This document shows positions 24,834 to 33,300 of a DNA stretch of 64,000 bases, in pieces. The notes beneath the pieces are model-generated. The model saw only the letters and a list, made by a program, of their open reading frames with translations, did not search any database and was not told the origin of the DNA. Position 1 is the stretch's first letter; each line of letters starts with the position of its first letter. Source of the DNA: Carnobacterium divergens DSM 20623 (GTDB lineage Bacteria; Bacillota; Bacilli; Lactobacillales; Carnobacteriaceae); NCBI RefSeq assembly GCF_000744255.1, contig NZ_JQLO01000001.1, forward strand, positions 1 to 64,000, read 5' to 3'. Position numbers and translations under genes: made by a program.

Positions 24834-25319
24834 TTAGAGCTCTAATAATTGCCGTTCCATTTTTTTAACCCCATGTTGATAGACTATTTTTAATAGGAAA
24901 TACATTAGAAAAGGTGCGGAAACAATCATTGGGAAGAGTAGAATTGCCAAGACTAACGAATTAATCTTTAAAATAAAGAGCAAATCTAGACCTAAGCCTA
25001 AACAGGTGATGGGCAGAACAAGTAGCGTAAAAATAGCCGATACGATTGGTGGCACGATGGCTTGTTTGGCCAAATAAAAACAAATATAAGCATTCGCTAT
25101 ACAAATGGGTAATACAAATAGCTGAAAATAAGTGAGGGGAACAGTGTAACCCCAATGGGTTTTTAAAGTATCTAATAGAATGGAACCTATGATAGCAGTC
25201 AGTAGTAATCCCGTGAAACTAATTTCTAAAGCTTTTAGGTATTCTTTTGACTCTCGTTCATCAAGTGCTTCATCTTCCTTCTTATTGAAACCTTTAATCA
25301 ATAATTGTACGAATGTCAT
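24834..25319 (-). CDS. Small membrane protein paired with an XRE regulator
   Basis: A 161-residue membrane protein with a charged cytosolic N-terminus (KGFNKKEDEALDERESKEYLKAL) and four hydrophobic segments (about residues 35-55, 65-85, 88-110, 118-145). I do not recognise a defined function; similar proteins are commonly encoded next to YvaO/XRE-type regulators. Its ATG overlaps the stop of the XRE gene by 4 bp, so translation is coupled. It might sense or relay a membrane signal to the regulator, which is inference. Confidence 0.72.
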   Translation of the reverse strand: MTFVQLLIKGFNKKEDEALDERESKEYLKALEISFTGLLLTAIIGSILLDTLKTHWGYTVPLTYFQLFVLPICIANAYICFYLAKQAIVPPIVSAIFTLLVLPITCLGLGLDLLFILKINSLVLAILLFPMIVSAPFLMYFLLKIVYQHGVKKMERQLLEL

Positions 25320-25522
25320 ATTTTATCGGACTCCTTCCAAAATAAAGCATCTAATTTTTGTTCCAAAGCGTAACAAATGGCTAAACAAAGGTGTAAAGAG
25401 GGATTGTATTTTCCCAATTCAATCAAGCCAATTGTTTGCCTAGTAGCTCCTACAAGTTGAGCTAGTTCTTGTTGTGAAAGATCTTTGTCAATTCGTGCTT
25501 GTTTTAAATTTAAATTTTTCAT
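25316..25522 (-). CDS. XRE-family helix-turn-helix regulator, 68 residues
   Basis: A minimal Cro/C1-type DNA-binding protein: LKQARIDKDLSQQELAQLVGATRQTIGLIELGKYNPSLHLCLAICYAL contains the full five-helix HTH. The short tail ends KLDALFWKESDKI, typical of the YozG-like regulators paired with small membrane proteins. GGAAGTAG lies before the ATG. A minus-strand promoter TTGAAG-N17-TATAAA and a 22-bp palindrome at 25593-25614 lie upstream. Confidence 0.9.
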   Translation of the reverse strand: MKNLNLKQARIDKDLSQQELAQLVGATRQTIGLIELGKYNPSLHLCLAICYALEQKLDALFWKESDKI

Positions 25523-25561
25523 CTACTTCCAACTTTCTAATCATAAAAAAAAAAATAGTAT

Positions 25562-25614
25562 TTATAGTTAAAGTATACAACAACTTCAATATAAAGCAAT
25601 ATATATATTGCTTT
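25562..25614 (-). promoter_or_regulatory. Promoter and palindrome upstream of the XRE gene
   Basis: On the minus strand TTGAAG and TATAAA are separated by exactly 17 bp. Directly upstream of the -35 box is a perfect 22-bp palindrome (25593-25614, half-site AAAGCAATATA). Palindrome position suggests an autoregulatory operator. Confidence 0.6.
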
Positions 25615-25787
25615 ATTGTTTTCAAATCTTAAGATAAAATTAGCAAAAAACAATAAAAATAAAGAAACTATCTTTGTTATTATAAAATAGGTCTTAAGCA
25701 GTAGACAAAGTTCCAACTAGAGATTGTTATGTATGAGTTAGAAGTTTGTTATACTTAAAATATCATGAAAAGAATGGAGGAGGAGCT

Positions 25788-26708
25788 ATGGAAGAAAAAG
25801 TTTTGGTTGCAAATGGTTTAACAAAGCGAGTTGGAAATAAGGTTATTGTTGAAAATGTTGATATCACAGTTCAAAAAGGTGAAATTGTTGGGTTATTAGG
25901 GCCGAATGGAGCAGGTAAAACCACGATTATCAGAATGTTGACAGGCTTAATTAGTCGCAATAAGGGGACTGTTGAAATTGCATCGAATGATTTAGATAAA
26001 GAGTTTAACAAGTGTATGGAAAATATTGGAGCAATTATTGAGAACCCAGAATTTTATAAATATTTATCTGGATGGGAAAATTTAAAACAATTTGCACGAA
26101 TGAGTCCACGGAGAATAACTGATGAGGTGTTGATGGAAGTTGTGACGAGAGTTCGTTTGACGGAAGCTATTCATCAAAAAGTAAAGACATATTCTTTAGG
26201 TATGCGTCAACGTTTAGGAATCGCCCAAGCGATTCTACATCAACCAGCTCTTTTAATTTTAGACGAGCCGTTAAATGGTTTAGATCCTAAAGGAATGTAT
26301 GATTTTAGGAAACTAATTGAAGAAATCGCTAAGGAAGGAACGAGTATCTTGATTTCCAGTCATCTTCTATCAGAGATGGAATTGCTTGCCGATCGAATTA
26401 TGATTATTGAACGTGGGAAAGTAACCCATATCGAAAATTTAGCTGAAACGACTTCAAGCAATGGTCGCGTTCAAGTAACCATTGAAACGCCTCAACAAGC
26501 CCAATTGCAAAAAGAAATTGCGTTAATGGGATTGTCCATTGTCCAAACAGCTGGAGACACCTTGACAATTGAAATTGAAAGAGATCAAATTCCCGCATTG
26601 ATTGAGCATGGTGTTCAAGTTGGGATATCTTTCTACGGCATCACACCACATAAGGCGAATCTTGAAGAGCGATTTTTAGAACTCACTAAAGGAGGCAGCT
26701 TAAAATGA
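25788..26708 (+). CDS. ABC transporter ATP-binding protein, BcrA-like
   Basis: A 306-residue ATPase of the drug/bacitracin-type ABC-2 class. It shows Walker A GPNGAGKTT, Q-loop, signature SLGMRQRLGIA, Walker B LLILDEPLNGLDP and H-loop ISSHLLSEME. The C-terminal extension (from about 215) is the regulatory tail common in BcrA-type proteins. GGAGGAGGAG lies before ATG 25788; longer in-frame frames lack support. It overlaps the permease gene by 4 bp, forming a two-gene exporter for an unidentified compound, possibly an antimicrobial peptide. Confidence 0.92.
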   Translation: MEEKVLVANGLTKRVGNKVIVENVDITVQKGEIVGLLGPNGAGKTTIIRMLTGLISRNKGTVEIASNDLDKEFNKCMENIGAIIENPEFYKYLSGWENLKQFARMSPRRITDEVLMEVVTRVRLTEAIHQKVKTYSLGMRQRLGIAQAILHQPALLILDEPLNGLDPKGMYDFRKLIEEIAKEGTSILISSHLLSEMELLADRIMIIERGKVTHIENLAETTSSNGRVQVTIETPQQAQLQKEIALMGLSIVQTAGDTLTIEIERDQIPALIEHGVQVGISFYGITPHKANLEERFLELTKGGSLK

Positions 26709-27754
26709 TAAATTTGGTTGTGAATGAAACGAGAAAATTAATCTTTAGAAAATCATTTTATGTATACCTTGCTTTAATCTTCGTGTTAACTTTAGCTGCT
26801 GGAAGTTTACAAGTTTATTTTTCTCAACAATCAGCAGAATATACAGTTGAAGAAAATGGGAAATCTGTAACAAAAACACTGAAAAAAGATGAACCACTTT
26901 TTACTTTTGATGACGAGGGAAAACCAGTTACCAACCTAGAAGATGCGATGTTACTTAGTCGTGATCGCTATTTAATAGCGTCTAAAAAAGATAAACTAGA
27001 ACATCCGGAAGAGCTAAAAAGTGCTAAAAATGAACTTGCTTATTATGAGAAATACTATGAAAGTGGTGTCACTCCTATTACATCAAATAATGGTGGGCAA
27101 TCAGCAGGATCTTTCTTTGCAAGCTTGGCAGGTATGTTAAGTATTGTGAATATGGTTGTAGTAATCGTTGCAAGTATTTCAGTTGCATCTGAATTCAGTG
27201 ATGGAACAATTAAATTACTATTGATTCGTCCATTTAAACGCAGTCAGATTTTACTATCTAAATTTATTGTCTGTTTGTTATTTGGAGCATTCGTCACATT
27301 GTTTACGATGCTTAGCGCAGGAATTGTAGGATTGATTTTATTCCCAGTACAATCATTTATGTTGCCGGCTTCAGCAAGTTTAGGAGCTGTCTCTGCAATA
27401 AAAGCAGCTGGAATGTTGGCTGCTACAAACTATCTACTAATTGTTTTTTATAGTGCAATTTCATTAATGATTTCAGCTGTTTTCCGTTCACAAGCATTAG
27501 CTGTTGGAATTGGAATGTTAACGGTCTTTGCTAGTTCAATCATTAATGGAATGTTAATGATTGCTATTCCAAAATGGCCTATTTTAAAATGGAGTATTTT
27601 TAATCTATTAAATGTAAATACTTTCTCACAAGGTGGCGTGATGCCAGGAGAATTAAGTTTGATGCAAACTAGTATTGCATTACTAGGATATAGTTTAGTC
27701 ATTTATCTAGCAACGACATTTATTTTTAAGAAAAGAGATATTGCATTGACTTAA
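26705..27754 (+). CDS. ABC-2 type permease
   Basis: A 349-residue membrane partner of the preceding ATPase. The first helix is at about residues 17-37 (SFYVYLALIFVLTLAAGSLQVYF). A roughly 95-residue soluble loop follows, and then five helices from about residue 140, including IVNMVVVIVASISVASEFSDGTIKLLLIRPFKRSQILLSKF, the typical ABC-2 coupling-helix region. The start overlaps the ATPase stop (ATGA), so translation is coupled. No clear terminator follows before the TauE/SafE gene. Confidence 0.9.
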   Translation: MINLVVNETRKLIFRKSFYVYLALIFVLTLAAGSLQVYFSQQSAEYTVEENGKSVTKTLKKDEPLFTFDDEGKPVTNLEDAMLLSRDRYLIASKKDKLEHPEELKSAKNELAYYEKYYESGVTPITSNNGGQSAGSFFASLAGMLSIVNMVVVIVASISVASEFSDGTIKLLLIRPFKRSQILLSKFIVCLLFGAFVTLFTMLSAGIVGLILFPVQSFMLPASASLGAVSAIKAAGMLAATNYLLIVFYSAISLMISAVFRSQALAVGIGMLTVFASSIINGMLMIAIPKWPILKWSIFNLLNVNTFSQGGVMPGELSLMQTSIALLGYSLVIYLATTFIFKKRDIALT

Positions 27755-27848
27755 GAAAATAAGTAGAATTTTATTTTTAATTACTGAATAATAGAAGGAA
27801 AAATGATAGGATAATAAATAAGAGTGTTTGATGAAGGAGAGGTTAAAC

Positions 27849-28628
27849 ATGACGGGACTTATTTATTTTCTTATCATTATTTTTGCGAATACGATAGGAG
27901 CTATTTCAGGTATGGGTGGCGGTGTAATTATTAAGCCACTGTTAGATGCAATTGGTGCTCATAGTTTAAGTGCTATTTCGTTTTATTCAAGTATTGCTGT
28001 TTTTACAATGGCAATTGTCTCGACTATTAAGCAACTAAATAATGGTATTAAGGTTCAGCTTATTCCTGTACTTACTTTATCGATAGGCTCAGTTATAGGT
28101 GGATTTTTAGGTAATGAATTGTTTGAGGGAGCTTTGCGTTTATTTGGTGGAGAAGTACGTGTCCAGTGGTTGCAGATTTTAGTAACAATCGCATCTTTAC
28201 TTTTTGCACTGCTTTATACTAAAAAAAAATGGAAACCACTTGCCTTTCAGTCAGTACTTGTTTATCTTTTGGTAGGCGCGTTTTTAGGTGGATTATCAAC
28301 TTTTTTAGGTATTGGTGGTGGTCCAATAAATGTAGCTATATTGATGCTTTTCTTTGGATTAGATATTAAGGATGCCACTGTGTACTCGATTATTACGATT
28401 TTCTTTTCACAGCTTGCTAAATTAGGCATTATTGGTATTTCTGGAAGATATAGGCACTATGATTTAACGATGTTGTATTGGATTATCCCTGCAGCGATTG
28501 TAGGTGGTTTTATGGGGGCTAAATTAAGTGGACTATTTTCTGAACAAGTTGTTTTAAAAATCTATCAAGTTGTTGTTATTTTTGTGATTATATTGAATGG
28601 GATAAACGGAATAATGTTGTTAAAGTGA
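27849..28628 (+). CDS. TauE/SafE family membrane permease
   Basis: A 259-residue anion permease-like protein with about eight helices and the two family repeats, TIGAISGMGGGVIIKPLLDAIG and GLSTFLGIGGGPINVAILMLF. Members have been linked to export or uptake of sulfite, sulfoacetate or other organosulfonates. The substrate here is not readable. ATG 27849 lies 6 nt after AGGAGAGG; upstream TTG and ATG codons (27828, 27831) overlap this ribosome-binding site. A bidirectional terminator follows 180 bp later. Confidence 0.87.
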   Translation: MTGLIYFLIIIFANTIGAISGMGGGVIIKPLLDAIGAHSLSAISFYSSIAVFTMAIVSTIKQLNNGIKVQLIPVLTLSIGSVIGGFLGNELFEGALRLFGGEVRVQWLQILVTIASLLFALLYTKKKWKPLAFQSVLVYLLVGAFLGGLSTFLGIGGGPINVAILMLFFGLDIKDATVYSIITIFFSQLAKLGIIGISGRYRHYDLTMLYWIIPAAIVGGFMGAKLSGLFSEQVVLKIYQVVVIFVIILNGINGIMLLK

Positions 28629-28805
28629 AAAAATTTAAAATCAACAAGTAAATAGGTTATTTTTTCTATTTTAATAAATATTATTATAGTTGTTTTTTTG
28701 CATAAGATGGAAATATCTAATGAGTAATAAATTGAAATGGAATTCCATTTTTATGATTCATGTGTATTGTTTGTTATTCTAATTGTTTATAAGATAGTTG
28801 ATATG

Positions 28806-28856
28806 AAAAAAAAGCAATCTGAGGATGTAAATTCCACATCAGATTGCTTTTTTTTC
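28806..28856. terminator. Terminator after the TauE/SafE gene
   Basis: AAAGCAATCTGA pairs with TCAGATTGCTTT, with a GATGT/ACATC inner helix, flanked by A9 and T8; symmetrical and active in either direction. Confidence 0.9.
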
Positions 28857-29017
28857 ATTTTAATTTGAAGAGCACTGGGAATACTTAAATGAAAAAACAT
28901 GTCAAAAAAGAGATAGTTGTTATTTTTTTTTGAATAATTGAAATGTTTTTCTTCTCTTTTTTATTAAAATAATCAAATTTTATATTAAAATATATTTAAT
29001 TTTAAATTAAATTTAAC

Positions 29018-29240
29018 TTGCAGTAGTTGGAAACCTCTGTTATGCTTTGTATGAAGATAGCATTTTAGCTATCTAAAATTACAAGCAGATAGAAAATAGT
29101 ATATAAAATCAGAGAGAAACCAAGACACTCTCAAAGGCTACCAACCTTTGGTCGACGTGTTTTGGCGAACTCTAAACATAGGATTAGTATGTTTAGGTGT
29201 CAATCTCCCTTTGTAACTATTAATAGTCACTGAAAGTAGT
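29018..29240 (+). ncRNA. Candidate structured RNA upstream of the adhesin region
   Basis: TTGCAG and TATGCT with a 17-bp spacer would start a transcript near 29053. The next 170 nt hold several clear hairpins: GATAGC/GCTATC (29056-29073), GAGAG/CTCTC (29112-29131), AAAGG/CCTTT nested around 29133-29149, and a perfect 9-bp stem CTAAACATA/TATGTTTAG (29172-29196). Base composition is less A/T-rich than its flanks. It matches no riboswitch family I know by motif. No T-run terminator follows until 29418, so it may be a long leader or an independent RNA. Confidence 0.45.
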
Positions 29241-29374
29241 ATAACACATTTATAAGACAATTTTGTATTAAAACTCAAAATGGAATTTTTTGATAATTAA
29301 AATTCTTGGAGATTTAAATACTTTATTTGTTATGTTTTTTGTGATACATTTCAGAATGATTTTTAATAGAACAG

Positions 29375-29418
29375 AAGGTAGTAGTCACTAAGATATAGTG
29401 ATTGCTGCCTTTTTTTAT
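29375..29418 (+). terminator. Intrinsic terminator before the unknown basic protein gene
   Basis: AGGTAGTAGTCACTA pairs with TAGTGATTGCTGCCT (15 bp with three G-U pairs) around a 5-nt loop, then seven T. If the upstream transcript reads into the gene at 29505, this could be an attenuator. Confidence 0.85.
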
Positions 29419-29504
29419 TTGCTTGTTAAAGGTTAATGGAGGTGATTTGTTTGTAGTAGCACAATGAGCTGTTATTAAGAGAAATGGAAAGGGGGGGCGC
29501 GAGA

Positions 29505-30044
29505 TTGAGGGTTAAAAATTTTGAAATGAATAGTGGAAATATTCAAAAATATGGCTATTTGGTCCACTGTTTTTCTGGAGAGCAGCTTTTTGTTAAGGAG
29601 GCAAGCCTTGAATTAAGGCAGAATATTTTTGGGAGCAACGACTATAAAGTTGTAAAGTCATTTAAGATAGCTGATTGTTATTCAAATATTCAAAAAGTAA
29701 TGGATAAGGATAGACAAGTAATTGCTAGAAGAACAATCGGTGGAAAACTCTATTATACTGGAAAAGGAACTTGCTCAATAGAGCTAAGTGCTCAGGTAAC
29801 ATCAAAGAAAAAGCAACTTTTTCAAAAAAATGAACGTAAACAATTACAAGCAAAGCTAAAAAATAATCCTGCTGTTAAAGAAGTTGTATTTTATAATTTG
29901 AGCTTACAAAATCGAAAATTAGTCAACTATGTGTTGAAGAAATCTGGGGCAGATAAAGTTATTTTTGAAGATGTAGAGGAAATAACGATTGTTAGTACAA
30001 TTCCTCGAAGTAAAATTAAGTACATTTTTAATTTTGACATATAA
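29505..30044 (+). CDS. Unrecognised basic protein of about 179 residues
   Basis: I do not recognise this protein. It is strongly basic (many Lys and Arg), soluble and without signal peptide or membrane helix. A beta-rich first half contains YLVHCFSGEQLFVKEASLELRQ and RRTIGGKLYYTGKGTC; the middle is a Lys/Gln-rich helix (SKKKQLFQKNERKQLQAKLKNN); the end is EDVEEITIVSTIPRSKIKYIF. Nucleic-acid binding is plausible from charge only. The start is uncertain: TTG 29505 lies 7 nt after a G-run ribosome-binding site, while ATG 29484 lacks one. It sits between two structured untranslated stretches upstream of the giant adhesin gene, so a regulatory role is possible. Confidence 0.65.
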   Translation: MRVKNFEMNSGNIQKYGYLVHCFSGEQLFVKEASLELRQNIFGSNDYKVVKSFKIADCYSNIQKVMDKDRQVIARRTIGGKLYYTGKGTCSIELSAQVTSKKKQLFQKNERKQLQAKLKNNPAVKEVVFYNLSLQNRKLVNYVLKKSGADKVIFEDVEEITIVSTIPRSKIKYIFNFDI

Positions 30045-30333
30045 ACCAAGCGTCCCCTGTCAAGATCTTAAAGTAAGTAATAGTCTATATTACTGAAAGT
30101 AAAAAGTGAATAACCAGTCAGCGACATTTTGACTGCTTTCGTTATCAGTGCAGCTCTAAGGCGAAAGGGAGGACCTACATAAAAAAGGTGTGCTGCGTAC
30201 ATGCAAGAACTTGATAAGTATTCTATCTTGCTAGAGTTTGAGGTTACGATTGCTATAAACCTTACGTGTTCTATTTATGAACCAACTTATTTTAATTACG
30301 TACACACATTAAATGAAAAAGGAGTCAATCAAT
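30045..30333 (+). promoter_or_regulatory. Long structured leader before the thioester adhesin gene
   Basis: These 289 bases hold no credible protein and are unusually GC-rich and hairpin-rich for an intergenic stretch here. Visible elements are AGTAATA/TATTACT (30076-30094), AGTCA/TGACT (30116-30134), a multi-branched element closed by GCAGC/GCTGC (30150-30196) with inner AGGACCT/AGGT pairs, CAAG/CTTG, and AGGTT/AACCT (30240-30261). No T-run follows any of them. A translational control leader, RNA switch or protein-binding site is possible. The adhesin ribosome-binding site AAAGGAG follows at 30318-30324. Confidence 0.45.
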
Positions 30334-33300
30334 ATGAGAAAAAAGCTTAGTCAATTAACAACGATTATTATTTTATTTTTAACTTTAAATACAACTTTTG
30401 TTCCCTCTGCGTTGGCAGTGAGTGATGAATTAAAGAACGAAACACAAGAGCAGGTGATAGAAACTGAAACGAGTCATCCTGAAACGGAAGATCCTCCTTT
30501 GAAACAGGAAGTGAATGAATCAGATAATCAGGTGCAGCCTGAAGATACAGATTTAAATACAGATAAAACAAAAATTAACTATCCTATCATTGGGTATAAT
30601 ACTCGAAGTACTGGAGTAATGGCAGATAAATTTCCACAATATTATGTAGCCAGTAGAAATGGTGTAGTTGCAAGTCAATCTGTATTTGGTTATTTTGAAG
30701 TGGATGGTCAAGTAGCGTATTGTGTTCAGCCAGATGTCCTATTTGCAGATGGAAATTTCACTCCACAAACAAGTTTTGCAGGGATATCAGAAAGTCAAGC
30801 TAGTCGAGTTAATGAGATTGTAAACTTCGGTTCAGGTGGGGCAGGAACAGCGGGTTTTTCAAGAGAATTTTTTATTACAACTCAAGTAATGGTTTGGGAA
30901 GCCTTAGGTTGGAACATTGAAATTAGTATGCCAGGCCTTGCTGAGTATCGAAATCAAATAGAAAATGCTATTAATCATTATCAAACAATTCCATCAATTA
31001 ATCAGTCTACACAATCAGTAGTCGTAAATGAGAAAAGCTCATTTGCAGATACAAAAGGTGTTTTAAGCCACTATCGTATTGCTAGTGATGGAACCAATTC
31101 AGGTGCTAAAATCAATGGAAATGCTCTTGAAGTAACCCCTAAAGTGACGTCAACTAATGGAACGATTACTTTAGTAAGAGATCGTCCTTATTCAGGCTCA
31201 CAATATTTTTGGGTAAATCCAGGCTCACAAACAGTTACTACCGGTGGGAATAATAATCCGATTACAATCAGAGTTAATTTAAATGTCATCAAAAATGGTC
31301 ATGTAAAATTAATGAAAAAAAGAGAGGATGGAGAACTTATTCCGGGAGCCATTTTCCGTTTAACTTATAATGGTCAAACGAAAGAAGTAACAACAAATGC
31401 TAAAGGTGAAGCTGAATTAAAAGATGTATTAGATGGAACTGAAGTTACCGTTCAAGAAATTAAAGCAGCATATGGATATGTCATCAACCGCACTCCGCAA
31501 AAAGTTATTATTAAAGCGAATAAAACAGCCACGTTAACATTTAACAACAAACGCCAACGTGGTGTGGCAAGAATTCATAAAAAAGATTCAGAAACAGGAG
31601 ATCATCCACAGGGGGCAGCTACTCTAAACGGCGCAGTCTACGGACTGTTCAAATCCGATGGGACTAAAATAAAATCGATTACGTTAAGCCCTAAAGCAGG
31701 CATTGTCCAAGGTGAAATCAAAGATTTATATCTAGGGAGTTATTATTGGTTAGAAGAAAAAGCTCCTGTTGGCTATAATTTAAATCCCAATAAAATTCCA
31801 TTTACAATTGAATATGCAGGTCAAGAAGTAGCGGAATCGATTAAAATGATTGAAGCTAAGGAAGACGTTATTAAAGGTAACATCGATGGCTATAAAGTCG
31901 GGAACAAAACCTTACTGAATAACGACTTAACAATTAATCCAGACATAAAACCGCCACTATCTAATGTAGAAATTACAGCAACTTCAAAAACAACTGGTAT
32001 TGCCTACTCAACTTTAACCGATAAAGATGGTTATTTTATACTGAAACAATTACCCTATGATACGTATAAAATTACTGAAACAAAAGGCAAAGAAGGCTAT
32101 AAATTATTTGTCCCTTTTGAAGTTAAAATTGAAAAGCAAGGCTACACACATCATTATGTATTAGAAGATAAAGTGATTGAGTCAAAAATTCAAGTTTTCA
32201 AAGTAGATAGTGAAACAAACAAAACCATTCCTCGCAGCGGGGCTAAGTTTAAAATTTTTGACCGTAAAGCAACTCAATGGGTAGAAATGCTAAAACCAAA
32301 TTCAGTTGAGAAAACCACTATTTTTGAAACAAATGAAGAAGGGTACCTTGTTACTTCTGAAATGTTAAAATGGGGCGAAAAGCGATATGAATTACATGAA
32401 ATAGAAGCTCCAGAGGGCTATGTATTAGCCAAAGAGCCTGTCGTTTTTTCCGTATTAGAAATGAATGCCGATGGTATTATTGTGATTAAATTCAAAAATG
32501 ACAATCAAAAAGGAAAAGTGAACCTGCATAAAAATATCCAACAAGCCTCTGAGGTGAAAGAAAAAGACAGTGAGTTTGGAAAATTAACAGAAATTAATTA
32601 TACGCTACAAAATGGCGAAGGCTTTGAATTCAAAATTCGTCCAGCTAAAGACATTATTACACCTGATGGAACAGTTCGTTATAAAAAAGGTGAATTTATT
32701 CAAGTAGATAAAACAGATTTTATTTTAAAAACAGATGCATCAGGAAATGCAGAATCACCAGAATTTCTCTATATTGGAGAATATGAACTTGTAGAAACAA
32801 AAGCTCCTTATGGCGTAGTGAAATTAAAAGAGCCTATTAAATTTGAAATAAAGTATCAAGGGCAATTGATTGATTTGACGAGTGCATCAGTAAAAGCGGA
32901 TAACTATTTGCAAAAAATTGATGTTTTAGGCTACAAACAACAAGAAACAGTAACAGAATGGAAAGACAATTCACCGGTAATTCAGTTAGAAGCAGCCAAT
33001 AATGGCCAAGTGTTTGCTCTAAAAAACACACATGAATTAGTAGTTGGTGATGTAGCGATTCCCGCAGATACAACGCTAAATTACGCAGTTGTAAAAGATG
33101 GAATCGTGAAATTCGAGGATATTTTGTTGCCAAATGTAGATGGTAACTATTACATTCAAGAAGTGGACAGTAAAGCAAACCATATTCTTGATACCCATCA
33201 CTATCCATTTGAATACAAAGCTTACAATAATGAAGACAAACAAACTATCCATGTGTGGAAAGATTCCTTTGCAGTTGATAAAAATGCATTGACTAAACAA

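Larger units (their letters stand above)
28629..29504. other. 876-bp region without a large gene: terminator, structured RNA candidate, second terminator
   Basis: After the TauE/SafE gene the DNA is A/T rich. It holds a terminator (28806-28856), a promoter-like pair at 29018-29046, a hairpin-rich GC-higher block at 29053-29220, A/T-rich sequence, a second intrinsic terminator (29375-29418), then a strong ribosome-binding site GGAGGTGA (29438-29445) that is not attached to a long frame. No protein of normal size fits. Confidence 0.7.

Noticed and set aside
29105-29220. Possible c-di-GMP (GEMM) riboswitch
   Set aside because: Some short words resemble it, but the conserved tetraloop receptor and ligand-core sequence pattern is not present, so only a generic structured RNA was called.
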